A stretch of DNA of 64,000 nucleotides from positions 62,001 through 126,000 of the forward strand of contig JAGOBA010000007.1 of assembly GCA_017983635.1 (NCBI GenBank). The letters run 5' to 3'. Of the stretch, positions 34,366-43,300 are shown piece after piece (positions within the stretch are counted from its first letter, which is position 1; every line of letters starts with the position of its first letter). The position numbers and the translations under genes were made by a program. The notes under the pieces are model-generated. The model searched no databases and was not told the origin of the DNA. It saw nothing but the letters and a program-made list of their open reading frames with translations. The stretch comes from Alphaproteobacteria bacterium. Lineage in GTDB: Bacteria > Pseudomonadota > Alphaproteobacteria > Micropepsales > Micropepsaceae.

Positions 34366-35217
34366 CTATGGCTTCACGAAGCGCAGCGCCATGCGGTCGC
34401 TTTCGCCGACGGCGTCATAGGGAGCACGGTCGAAGGCGGGATCGGCGGGTTGGCCTTGCGGTGCGGTACGACGGGTGGGAGGCAGCGTCCACACGCCGAA
34501 CGGGTGGTCGCGATCGTCCTTCGGATTTGCATAAAGGTCGGAGCGCGCCGCGAGCTTGAAGCCGGCGCGCTCGGCGGCGGCGATCACGAAGGCCTCGGTG
34601 ACATAGCCGGTCGGTGCTTTCGGATCTTGCGTTGCGTCCGGCGCGTTGCGGTGCTCTTCGATCGCAAGCACGCCGCCCGATTTGAGCACCGCGAAGCTCT
34701 CGGTCATGACCTTGTCCAGTATCCCGTTCGCCATCCAGTTATGGATGTTGCGGCCGTTCAAGACGAAGTCGACGGAGTTCGGTGCGCCGAGCCCGACGGA
34801 CTTTGCACCGAAGTTGACCAGCTGAACTTCGCCGTAGACGGCGCGATCGGCGAAGCGCTTCTCGAACGCGGCGCGCGCGTCGCGGGCGGCTTGCGGCAGT
34901 TCGGGATTGTTGAGGTCGGCCGCGGTAGTGATGTAGCGGCCGTTCGTCGCCCGCGCGTAAGGCGCCAGAATCTCCGTCCACCAACCCCCGCCGGGCGAAA
35001 GCTCAAGCACGGTTGTGCCGGGCTTCAAGCCCCAGAACGCGAGCGCCTCGACCGGCTTGCGCCACTGATCGCGCTCGACATTGGCTGGCGTCCGCCACGA
35101 ACCGGCGACGGCTGTTTGAAGTGCGTCGTCGGGCTTCGCTTGCTCCGCTGCCGCGCTCGCCAAACCACCGGCCACGAAAACCACCGCGAGTGCCGCGGCG
35201 CGAACCAAAAGCTTCAT
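34366..35217 (-). CDS. exported SAM-dependent methyltransferase-like protein
   Basis: A 283-aa protein starting with a signal peptide, MKLLVRAAALAVVFVAGGLA then SAAAEQA, and continuing with WRKPVEALAFWGLKPGTTVL, ELSPGGGWWTEILAPYA (motif I equivalent), NFVLNGRNIHNWM-like (VDFVLNGRNIHNWMANG) and KSGGVLAIEEHRN. This is the COG4798-type predicted methyltransferase pattern. A periplasmic methyltransferase has no obvious SAM supply, so either the protein acts differently or the signal is an anchor. A second, distinct member of the same type lies at 51693-52442. The frame is open to 36036, but that part is antisense to the glycine-zipper gene. Confidence 0.8.
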   Translation of the reverse strand: MKLLVRAAALAVVFVAGGLASAAAEQAKPDDALQTAVAGSWRTPANVERDQWRKPVEALAFWGLKPGTTVLELSPGGGWWTEILAPYARATNGRYITTAADLNNPELPQAARDARAAFEKRFADRAVYGEVQLVNFGAKSVGLGAPNSVDFVLNGRNIHNWMANGILDKVMTESFAVLKSGGVLAIEEHRNAPDATQDPKAPTGYVTEAFVIAAAERAGFKLAARSDLYANPKDDRDHPFGVWTLPPTRRTAPQGQPADPAFDRAPYDAVGESDRMALRFVKP

Positions 35218-35457
35218 GGATTTCCCCCGTTTGACTATGCCGTCACCGACAGTAGCTAGCGCGCGCCACACTCGCGGACAAGCCTCGCGGCACCGATGCG
35301 CTGGATGCGGTGTGCTCAAGCTCTTGGATTCGCTGCCCTTTCCGTCATTCATGCGGGGTTCAGGCGGTTGGCGCTTTGCTCGCTGCGGATGTAGGGTTCC
35401 GGTTCTGCGGTTGTCCGTCCGCTTTGTCAGTGGGCCGGTCCCTGGGAGATGATGCAG

Positions 35458-36030
35458 ATGACGAAGTTCGTTTTGTCCGCACTGGCGGCGGGCGCGATGT
35501 CGGTGATCGCGGCGGCGCCCGCGTTCGCCGGCCAGATTTATGGCAACTACGGTCAATACAACGCGCCGCCGACTTATGCCGCGCCGGCGTATGGACCGGC
35601 TTATGCGCAGCCCTATCGCGCGGGACCGGCTTATGGCTATGAGCGCAACGATTATCGTAGCTGCGAGGGCGACCGGGTCGCCGGAACGATCATCGGCGGC
35701 GTGATTGGCGGGATCATCGGCAACAATATCGGCCGCGGGCATCGTCATGGCCATTGGGGTCATCGCCGCCACGGCAACGGCGGCGCGACGGTCGCGGGCG
35801 TTCTGTTCGGCGGCCTCGCCGGCAATGCCATCGCGAGCGGTTCTTGCCGCGATCGCGCCTATGCGCCGCAAGCCTATGCCACGCCGTACTACGGCAATGC
35901 CTATGCGGCGCCGGCTTATGGTCCGCAGTACGACGAAGGGTACGGCCCCCAATACGATGAAGGCTACGACGAGGGCTACGACCCCGACGCTCCCTACGAC
36001 GCACCGCAGTACGGGCCCTACGGCCGCTAA
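35458..36030 (+). CDS. exported glycine-zipper protein
   Basis: A 190-aa protein with signal peptide MTKFVLSALAAGAMSVIAAA then PAFAG, Tyr/Pro/Ala-rich arms (YGQYNAPPTYAAPAYGPAYA) and a central glycine-zipper pair, GTIIGGVIGGIIGNNIG and GVLFGGLAGNAIASG, separated by a His-rich stretch (HRHGHWGHRRHGNGG). Such 2TM glycine-zipper proteins sit in the envelope and often act in stress or surface integrity. Two imperfect YGPQYDEG repeats end the protein. GGGAG 9 nt before ATG 35458 favours this start over ATG 35449/35452. Confidence 0.78.
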   Translation: MTKFVLSALAAGAMSVIAAAPAFAGQIYGNYGQYNAPPTYAAPAYGPAYAQPYRAGPAYGYERNDYRSCEGDRVAGTIIGGVIGGIIGNNIGRGHRHGHWGHRRHGNGGATVAGVLFGGLAGNAIASGSCRDRAYAPQAYATPYYGNAYAAPAYGPQYDEGYGPQYDEGYDEGYDPDAPYDAPQYGPYGR

Positions 36031-36116
36031 GACCAAGATCGTAAATTCGGTGACAGTGCACTTTATTCAAGCGCTGTCCCCCGAGCACGGCTTGGCGCCC
36101 GTTAGCGCCAGGCCGC

Positions 36117-37406
36117 CTACCCGCCGGCCTTCTCCTTCGACTCGTTCGCGGCGTGGCCGAAGATGCCCTTCGCCATGAGCGAGGTTTCGCTGTCGCGGCG
36201 GCGCTGGAAGACTTGCGCGCGCAGCGCGTGTGCGTGCGGGTTCGCGGGCTCGGCCGCAACCGCGAACTCGGCGAGGTGGCAGGCAAGGCGCAGATCGCTG
36301 TCGCACAGTTCGAGCGCGCGTTCGGCGAGCTTGCCGGCACCGCCCGCCAGCTGCGCGATCTCGAGCGCCAGCGCCGCGTCCTTGGCGGGCTTGAGGTTCG
36401 CTGGATTCCCGTCGTACCAGCCGCCATAGAGGCGCCAAATGTTGCGCACCACAAACTCCGGCTCGTCATACATCGGTTTGAGGTAGGGCTTCTCCAACAC
36501 GGCGCGGTCGATCTTCACAGTGTGAACGATGTCGTTCAACCGCGCACCCTGGTTCATCAGCGCGATCGTCTCGCGCACCAGATGCTCCAGCGCATCGGCG
36601 ACCTCGCCCAGCACTTTGCGGATGCGATCCGCGCCGCCGATCGGCAATCCGTGCGCGGGCAGGAAGAGTTCCGCCCCCTGCCCCGCCATCTCGCGGATCG
36701 CGGCCGCCCATTCGCGCGGGTAGCGTTGCACCTTTTGCGGATTGCCGGCGTTCGGAAAATTCCAGATGAAGAAATCGCCGGCGCAGATCGCCTTGCGCTT
36801 CGGGATCCACGCCCAAGTGTGATCGTCGGTCTCGCCCTTCGCGTGATGCAGATGGATATCGAGACCGCCCACGTTCAGGCTCATCTTGTCGCGGTAGACC
36901 GTGTCGGGCTTCGGCGTCGTCGCCGGCAGAAAGCGCGCCGCACCGGCGATGTCGTAGCCGCGGCGACGAAACTGACCGAACTGACGCTCGTTGATGACGC
37001 GATTGTAGCCGTCGGTGAGATTATAGCGATCGAAACGCGCCGGCACGTTCTCATGCCCCACGATGCAGGGGCGCGGATGGCGGCAAGTCTCCGCGTCGTG
37101 CACGAACGCGCCGCAACCGCCCACGTGGTCGATATGGCCGTGCGTATAGACGACGGTGTTGAAGCGCGCGGGCCGCCAACGGCGCACCTCTTCCACGACC
37201 TTTGCCCCGCCGTGCTCGTTCGAGGTGTCGAACGCGACGAGACCGTCGTCGGTCTCGAACAACACGCAATGCGAAAACGCCTCCACCATCGCGACGCCGT
37301 CACCGATCTCGGAGAGTTGGTGGTTGATCCGGTTCAGCGGCCCGGTCGCCTCGGGCCCCTTGCCCTCGTCGATGACAGCACGCGAAAGGGCGAGAAGATC
37401 GGCCAT
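36117..37406 (-). CDS. alkyl sulfatase-like MBL-fold hydrolase
   Basis: A 429-aa metallo-beta-lactamase-fold enzyme. YTHGHIDHVGGCG (H89, H91, D93, H94) is the zinc motif, HHAKGETDDHTWAW and FLPAHGLPIGG add later ligands, and the C-terminal helical region (residues about 290-420, MYDEPEFVVRNIWRLYGGWY) is the alkyl-sulfatase dimerisation domain. There is no signal peptide. Full type III sulfatases carry a third SCP2-like domain that is absent here, so the enzyme is a shorter relative whose substrate may not be a sulfate ester. Confidence 0.85.
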   Translation of the reverse strand: MADLLALSRAVIDEGKGPEATGPLNRINHQLSEIGDGVAMVEAFSHCVLFETDDGLVAFDTSNEHGGAKVVEEVRRWRPARFNTVVYTHGHIDHVGGCGAFVHDAETCRHPRPCIVGHENVPARFDRYNLTDGYNRVINERQFGQFRRRGYDIAGAARFLPATTPKPDTVYRDKMSLNVGGLDIHLHHAKGETDDHTWAWIPKRKAICAGDFFIWNFPNAGNPQKVQRYPREWAAAIREMAGQGAELFLPAHGLPIGGADRIRKVLGEVADALEHLVRETIALMNQGARLNDIVHTVKIDRAVLEKPYLKPMYDEPEFVVRNIWRLYGGWYDGNPANLKPAKDAALALEIAQLAGGAGKLAERALELCDSDLRLACHLAEFAVAAEPANPHAHALRAQVFQRRRDSETSLMAKGIFGHAANESKEKAGG

Positions 37407-37612
37407 GATATGCAGCTCCGGTTGGCGAGTAACGGTGGCGGCAGAGTTCGCGGTTCCGGCCTGAATTGCAAGGGCGCGCTCCCCGCCTTGACCTTGATCG
37501 ACCGCGTTGGCGGAGGGTCAGCGCGCTCCGCCGCACGCTGGCCAGGAACTGATCGCGATCGAAGGTTTGGAAGAAGCGAGTGTTTGAGAATTTGGGGGAG
37601 CGGCGAGCGTCG

Positions 37613-37837
37613 CTAACCGGCTGCGTCGAGCAGCTCGATGTCTTTCTTCAGGAGCTGATTGACAAGCACATTGAGCGTCAGGCCGCGCGCTTGCGCCTTC
37701 GCCTGAAGGGAAGTCAGAATTGCGGGTTCCAGATACACCGGCGGTGAGAGGACGGCGCCCTCACGGAAGAACTTCCCGCGCTCTCCCATCGAGAAATCGT
37801 ATTCCTCGGCCATCTCGTCAAATTGCTTCTTGCTCAT
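37613..37837 (-). CDS. brnA: BrnA-family antitoxin (intact)
   Basis: A 74-aa protein, MSKKQFDEMAEEYDFSMGER then GKFFREGAVL, with the ribbon-helix-helix core PVYLEPAILTSLQAKAQARG and LTLNVLVNQLLKKDIELL. This is the BrnA type antitoxin that pairs with the RelE-fold ribonuclease BrnT and represses the operon. Its start codon overlaps the end of a brnT reading frame that is broken (next entry), as in the standard brnT-brnA order. With no live toxin it may persist as a free regulator. Confidence 0.8.
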   Translation of the reverse strand: MSKKQFDEMAEEYDFSMGERGKFFREGAVLSPPVYLEPAILTSLQAKAQARGLTLNVLVNQLLKKDIELLDAAG

Positions 37838-38117
37838 ATTGCTGACGTTCGTTTTTGGTCGCCTTGCGTGCGGAAATGATCCTCACGACGAGAACACTAT
37901 CAGAAATCTCCAGGTATGTATGCACAACGACGAGCAGTTTTTACGTCGTATTTAAGCCAATTGTTATCCAGCGCTCCTCTTCCTGCGGTGAGGCGGGATC
38001 GACGATTGAGTTGGACAAGGGATCCGTAAAGATGCCCATGGCGTCTTCGAATGAAACACCATGCTTGGCCAGGTTGCCGGCGGCTTTGACGGGGTCTCAT
38101 TCGAAGCGGATTTTCGT
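37818..38117 (-). pseudogene. brnT: brnT toxin pseudogene (start lost, two in-frame stops)
   Basis: Reading the minus strand from 38117 gives (ACG)KIRFE-stop-DPVKAAGNLAKHGVSFEDAM then GIFTDPLSNSIVDPASPQEE, RWITIGLNTT-stop-KLLVVVHTYLEISDSVLVV and RIISARKATKNERQQYEQ, a full-length BrnT ribonuclease match. Three lesions break it: the start is ACG where ATG is expected, a TGA (38097-38099) replaces the conserved Trp of the FEWDP motif, and a TAA interrupts NTT-KLLVV. All lie in one frame with no indel, so the decay is recent or the changes need checking. It begins 12 nt after the dipeptidase stop. Confidence 0.8.
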
Positions 38118-38129
38118 GCACGCTTTGCC

Positions 38130-38924
38130 TCAATCGTGCTTCGTGACTTCGAAGTCGTGCACGGTCTGATCCGGCGATGGGAACACGTAGTGCCACCATT
38201 CCTTGTCGAAGTTTTCGAAGCCTTCCTTCGTCATCGCCCCGAGGAGCCGTTGCCGCCAAGCGCGTTGCTCTTTGTTGATGCGGGGCGAGGCGGTGTGGCT
38301 TTGTGTATCGAAGCAGTCGTATCCTGTCCCCATGTCGACCGAGTTGTCGGGCGCGCGCTGAGCGGCCTTTGCCGTGCACGGCGCATACGCCACCTTCGGA
38401 TCGAGCGGCGAGACGTCGGCCACGGGGAGTTGGACCAGCGTCAGGTCAACCGCCACGCCTCTGGGGTGGCTCGATTGTTCGGCGATGTAGCCGAGCGGCA
38501 CCAGCTGTTCCTTACGCAGGTTCGGAAAGAAGCGGCGCGTTGGCGAGGCGCGATCCTTTTCCTTTGCCCACGCGACGAACGAGAGCACGGCACGCTGCGG
38601 CCGGTAGCAGTCGTAGACCTTTAACGTAAGGTTCTGTGGCCGCAGCGCAACTTGGATCCGGGCGAGCGCTTCGGCGGCCGCACGCGTCAGGACGCACTCG
38701 GCTGCCGCATAACCGGGCACCGGCCTTCCGGTAAAATTGTCCGCGCCGGCATAGCGAATGTCCTGAAGAATGCTTGGATCGACGTCGCGCAGGTAGACGA
38801 AGCCGGGGGCCAAGCCTGCAAGAGTCTCGCGGGATTGCGTGATTGCCACTTCGCTCGCCCCCGCGCTTTGCGCTAGAACGAGCGCCGCGATGAGGGCGGC
38901 GATGCTTCGCTTGAAAGACCTCAT
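38130..38924 (-). CDS. D-alanyl-D-alanine dipeptidase, periplasmic (VanX/DdpX family)
   Basis: A 264-aa zinc peptidase with signal peptide MRSFKRSIAALIAALVLAQS then AGA. The family motifs SSHPRGVAVDLTL (S-x-H-x3-G-x-A-x-D) and EWWHYVFP (E-x-x-H) provide the zinc ligands and catalytic Glu; Arg of CYRPQRAV is also conserved. It hydrolyses D-Ala-D-Ala; exported forms recycle cell-wall peptides. The start was set at 38924 because the upstream frame overlaps the divergent gene. Divergent from the NADase-type domain protein with about 50 nt between starts. Confidence 0.88.
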   Translation of the reverse strand: MRSFKRSIAALIAALVLAQSAGASEVAITQSRETLAGLAPGFVYLRDVDPSILQDIRYAGADNFTGRPVPGYAAAECVLTRAAAEALARIQVALRPQNLTLKVYDCYRPQRAVLSFVAWAKEKDRASPTRRFFPNLRKEQLVPLGYIAEQSSHPRGVAVDLTLVQLPVADVSPLDPKVAYAPCTAKAAQRAPDNSVDMGTGYDCFDTQSHTASPRINKEQRAWRQRLLGAMTKEGFENFDKEWWHYVFPSPDQTVHDFEVTKHD

Positions 38925-38976
38925 CTCATGGATACTTTCGGACGGTTCGGCGTTGACGCCGGGGGAGAATGGAACG

Positions 38977-39618
38977 ATGCGGTGGATGTTCGCAATGGGC
39001 ATGGCAGCGACGTTGGGCGGATTTATGGCGGCATCGCCAGCCAATGCGGATGAAGTTTGTCACTTCCTGGAATGTGTGGACGGCGACACGCAGGCCGCCC
39101 CGCCCGCGGCGCTGCCCAGCAAACCGGCCGCTCCCGCGATCCAGAAGTCGGATCGCCCGAAGCTTGCGAACGAAGTGTGCGACAGCGCCGGGAACCTGCG
39201 CTACTGCGTGAGCTCGGTTTTGCCGCCGCAATATGGCTTCACCTATCGGCCGCGCAACCTGTTCGACGGGAAATACGACACGGCGTGGGTGCCAGACACG
39301 GCGAAGGCCGTCGACGGGATCGGCGAGGAACTGGTGATCGATCTGGCGCCGGGCATGAAGTTCAAGGGCCTTGAGATGCTGAACGGCTATCACAAGAACT
39401 TCTCGATCTATTCCAAGAACAACCGTGTCGCGAAGATCGAGTTCACGCTGCCCGGCAACACGCCGCAGGTGATCGATCTGGCAGATGGGCCCGACCCGGT
39501 TTCGTTCACGCTGGACAATCCGCTCAACGTGGCCTGGGTTCGTGTGCGCATCGTCGGTGTCCATCGCGGCACGAAATACAGGGACACAGCCATCACGGAG
39601 CTGAGGGTGATCCAGTGA
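38977..39618 (+). CDS. exported protein with NADase-type glycan-binding (discoidin-like) domain
   Basis: A 213-aa protein: signal peptide MRWMFAMGMAATLGGFMAAS then PANA, a Cys-containing segment (CHFLECVDGD), a Pro/Ala linker, then a beta-sandwich (RNLFDGKYDTAWVPDTAKAV, LVIDLAPGMKFKGLEMLNGY, WVRVRIVGVHRGTKYRDTAI) of the F5/8-type-C-like family described in NADase-type glycan-binding proteins. No catalytic domain is present. GGGGGA precedes ATG 38977. Its stop overlaps the metalloprotease start (GTGA), so the two are coupled and probably act on the same wall or glycan target. Confidence 0.75.
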   Translation: MRWMFAMGMAATLGGFMAASPANADEVCHFLECVDGDTQAAPPAALPSKPAAPAIQKSDRPKLANEVCDSAGNLRYCVSSVLPPQYGFTYRPRNLFDGKYDTAWVPDTAKAVDGIGEELVIDLAPGMKFKGLEMLNGYHKNFSIYSKNNRVAKIEFTLPGNTPQVIDLADGPDPVSFTLDNPLNVAWVRVRIVGVHRGTKYRDTAITELRVIQ

Positions 39619-40379
39619 CCCAATCACGCCGCGCCTTTTTGACGTCGATCGGCTGCTGCGCGTTGTGCGGCGTCTTGGCGGCGTTGCCAGCATCGGCTTC
39701 GGCCTCGCTCGACGACGTGCCGGGCTGTTTTCTGGTCGGCAAAGATGTCGATCTGATCAAAGATCGCCTGGGCGCCAAGTCCGGCGAAGGCGAAACGATC
39801 CAGATCATTCGCTCGACAGGCAACCGGGAGCTCGACCGCGCGCTGGACAAGAGCCTCGTACGTTTGAGCAAGACGTTCGGGATCGACCCGGTGTTCGGCT
39901 TCTTCGAGGACAAGCATCCGAACGCGTTTGCGGCACCGGAGTCGAACGACCTCAGCCGCACCGGCACCGTGCTGTTCGGGCGCAATCTCTTCAACGAACT
40001 GCAGGCGGCCGACCCGTCGGGCGTGTCGGTGCTGGGCGTGGCCGCGCACGAGTTCGCGCACATCTGGCAATTCCACTCCGGTCACTACAAAGCCATCCGC
40101 GGCACGGGGCCGACCGTGAAGCGGCTCGAGCTCAACGCGGATTTCTTGGCCGGTTACTACCTAGGCCTGCGCAAGTCGGCGGTGCCAAAGGCCTCGCTCT
40201 GGATCTTCGGCGAAAAACTCTGGGGCCTCGGCGACATGGCCGTCAACGACCGCGACCACCACGGCACGCCGGCCGAACGCACGGCCGCCGCGGAGGCGGG
40301 GTTCAAGCTCTCGTACATCCAGAAAAAGGACATGGCGACGGCGTTCGGCGAAGGGATGGATTACGTCAGCACGCTTTGA
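39615..40379 (+). CDS. Tat-exported HExxH metalloprotease-like protein
   Basis: A 254-aa protein with a twin-arginine type signal (MTQSRRAFLTSIGCCALCGV). The zincin motif is AAHEFAHIWQFHSGHY (HEFAH) and RLELNADFLAGYYLGL supplies a downstream Glu/Asp, giving a gluzincin-like pattern near the YpfJ/DUF neutral zinc peptidases. GTG start at 39615 overlaps the preceding stop by 4 nt. It converges with the cyclase gene and overlaps its 3' end by about 19 nt. Protease activity is inferred from the motif; the substrate is unknown. Confidence 0.75.
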   Translation: MTQSRRAFLTSIGCCALCGVLAALPASASASLDDVPGCFLVGKDVDLIKDRLGAKSGEGETIQIIRSTGNRELDRALDKSLVRLSKTFGIDPVFGFFEDKHPNAFAAPESNDLSRTGTVLFGRNLFNELQAADPSGVSVLGVAAHEFAHIWQFHSGHYKAIRGTGPTVKRLELNADFLAGYYLGLRKSAVPKASLWIFGEKLWGLGDMAVNDRDHHGTPAERTAAAEAGFKLSYIQKKDMATAFGEGMDYVSTL

Positions 40380-43300
40380 GCTGGGCGCCGGGCATTCAGT
40401 TCCCTTTCCAACCGTTCGGCGTGGCCGGTGGCGGCGATGGCGCGGTAGAGGTCGAGCGCTTCGTGGAGCAAGCGAGTCGCGCCCGCTGCATCGCCGCACG
40501 CCGCAGCCAGGCGTCCGCGTTGTTCCAGAATTTGCGGCGACAGGGAACGGCCTTCGATGGCGTCGACCAGTTGCTCGGCGCGGGCAAGAGCGGCTTCGAT
40601 CTCTGTGCGCGGCACCTCTCCGTCGGCCGCCATCAATGCTGCGGCCAAGGCGAGCTGCGCCTGTGCTTCGAAGTAATAGCAGCCGCCTGCGCTTCCCAGC
40701 TCAATGCCCTTACGCGCTGCAGTCAAGGCCTCGGTGCGTTCGCCGAGCGCCAGTTGAGCGCGCGAAAGGTAGCAAAGAACTTGGGGAAGCTCACCGAGAG
40801 CCGCTAGCCCATCCTGGCTGATTGCCGCTCCCTTGCTAAGGAACTCGCGCGCCTCGGCGGGTTGACCAGCCAGCATACTTGCGACCCCGAGGCAAAAATG
40901 CGCCACAACTCTGCTATGTCCGGAGCCTAGTTTTTCCCCCATATCAAACCCTCGTCGCCCATGCTCGAGAGTTGACTGAGATAGCCCGCACGCATCTGAG
41001 AGTAGGCTCCTCACGACCTTCAACCACAGTGACACTTCACGCTCACACATTTCCTCGGCAACCCGCTCGCCTTCTTCCAAGACCCTCCATGCTTCCTTGA
41101 GATGCCCAAGACGACAAAGTGCAATTGAGCGAACAAAGGCCATTCCGACGCGGGGCCCGTATCCCGTCAGGTCTTTTCCTAACGCATTGTCCGATCCGGT
41201 TGCCTCCAGCACGCGCGCTGCCCACTCAAGGGCAGGCTGACCTTTTCCGCTGTAGTAGTGTCCGAAGGCGGGAAAAGTTCCGACCGCCGCACGAAGCGCG
41301 GCATCGCCATCCTCTGCCAAGAGCGCCCCTTCAACACCATAGCGTACGTAGTCGTGCGCCGATCCGGCAACCATCACCCTCACAAGACCGTACAAGCCGA
41401 CCAACATCGCGAGCGTGCGACGATCGCCGAGGCTTTCGGCCAACGCACGACCTTCCTCATACACCGTCGCGGCTTCTTCCTCGGTGCCGCCGATTCGCCA
41501 ACCGAAGGTCAGCAACTGGAAACACGCATGGAGTGAAAGTTCGTTGCGCTCGCGCTCGTCTGAAATACCGCGTGCCAGCTCGCGCACGCGGCGCCAGTGA
41601 CGCAGTCCTTCGCGTGGGTCCGAGAGACCCGCCCATTCAGCGGCGCGACGGTGCCAACGCGCGGCGCGGCCTCTGTCGCCAGCTTCGGCCCAATGCTGCG
41701 CGATGTCGGCGGCGCGCTCGTCGAGATTGCCCGCGGCTTCTTCAAGGGCTTGTGCCACCGCCGCGTGGACGCGCGCCTTGCGGTCGCGCAATTGCGAGCG
41801 TGCGGCGACTTCCTGTGTCAGAGGATGCTTGAAGGAATATTGGACTTCCGGGTAGAGCGCCGCTTCGAACAGGAACTCCGACGCGATCAGCGTCGATAGC
41901 GCCTGCGTCAGCACCGTTTCGCCAAGCGCATTGATGCTGCCAATCACGCGCGTGAGCAGCGGTTCGCTGAACGTCTTGCCGATCACGGCTGCCGTCTGGA
42001 GGACATGCTTCTCGCGTTCGCCCAGGCGATCGATGCGCGCGGCGAGCACCGCCTGCACGGTGGGTGGCACGTCCAGGGCATCGACGGGCGTTGCCAGCCT
42101 GTAAGCACCGCGTGTGCCCGTCAGGTGACCGCCTTCGATCAGCGTCTGCACGACCTCTTCGATGAAGAACGGGTTGCCGGCGGTGCGCGTGTGGATCATC
42201 TCGGGCAGCTTCGCCACGCTGGCATCGTTGCCCAACTCGGTGTGAAGCAGTTGGCGGATCGCATCCGGCGCGAGCGGTTGCAAGGCAAAGTGCTGGTAGT
42301 ACGAGCGTTGCATCCAGCGCGCCTGATACTCCGGGCGGAAGTTGAGCAGCCAGAGATCGCGCGTCGCAGGCACGCTTTCGACGAAGGTCTCAAGAAACGC
42401 ATCGCTCGCGCCGTCGAACCAGTGCAGATCCTCCATCAGGATCACCCGCGTGCCCCCGGTGTAGTTCGGGTCGTGCAGAATGCGTTTGACGACGCCGTTA
42501 ATGCGCTTCTGGCGCTGTTCGGGGTCCATGGCCGGGGACGGATTCGCGGGATCCGGCACGCCGAAAACGTCGAACAGCAAAGGCAGCACGTCGCGAAAGC
42601 CTTCGTCCATCAGCAAAAGGCGGCCTGCGATCTTTGCCCGCGCGGTTTCGGGCTTGTCGTCGTCGGTGATGCCGTAGAAGGCGCGCCACAACTCCAGCAT
42701 CGGGAGCATCGGGACCGACTTGCCGTGTGCAACGCCGTGGCCGGCGAGAATTTGAATGCCTTGCGCCCGGCAGCCGTCGAGAAATTCGGCGCAGAGGCGC
42801 GACTTGCCGGTGCCTGCGTCTGCCACCACGCCGACGACCTGCCCGCCCCCGCTGCGCGCGCGCTCAAGCGCGCCGGTCAGAACCGCCATGTCCCGCTCGC
42901 GGCCGACGAAGCGGCTCAGACCACGGGAGCGCGAGACGTCCAGGCGCGTGCGCATGTTGCCCATGCCGTTCAGACGATGAACACGCATCGGGTGGCTGAC
43001 GCCTTTGACGCGGAACTCGCCCATGTCTTCGAGGTCGAAGTAACCGCGGGCGAGCGCCGCCGTGTTGGCGCTGACGAAGCAGGTGTTCGGCTCGGCGAGG
43101 TTCTCCATGCGTTGGGCCAGGCCCACAGTATGGCCTTGGGCTGTGTAGTCCATGCGCAGGTCTTCGCTGATCGATCCGACGACGACCTCACCGGAGTTCA
43201 GGCCCATGCGGGTGGAGAAGCTGAGGCCGTGCTCGCGCTTGAGTTCGGTAGCGTAGCGCGCGATCTCGTCCTTCAGGTGCAGAGCGGCATAGCAGGCGCG

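Noticed and set aside
34366..36036. A 556-codon minus-strand frame reaching over the glycine-zipper gene
   Set aside because: The signal peptide of the exported methyltransferase starts at 35217; upstream codons are Arg/Ala-rich antisense sequence.
36070..36115. Bidirectional terminator between the glycine-zipper and MBL genes
   Set aside because: The GGCTTGGCGC/GCGCCAGGCC hairpin is present but has no T-run on either strand; too weak to list as a feature.
36153..37616. A 487-codon plus-strand frame antisense to the MBL-fold gene
   Set aside because: Arises from the high-GC third-position bias; it has no motif, whereas the minus strand has the complete zinc-binding motif set.
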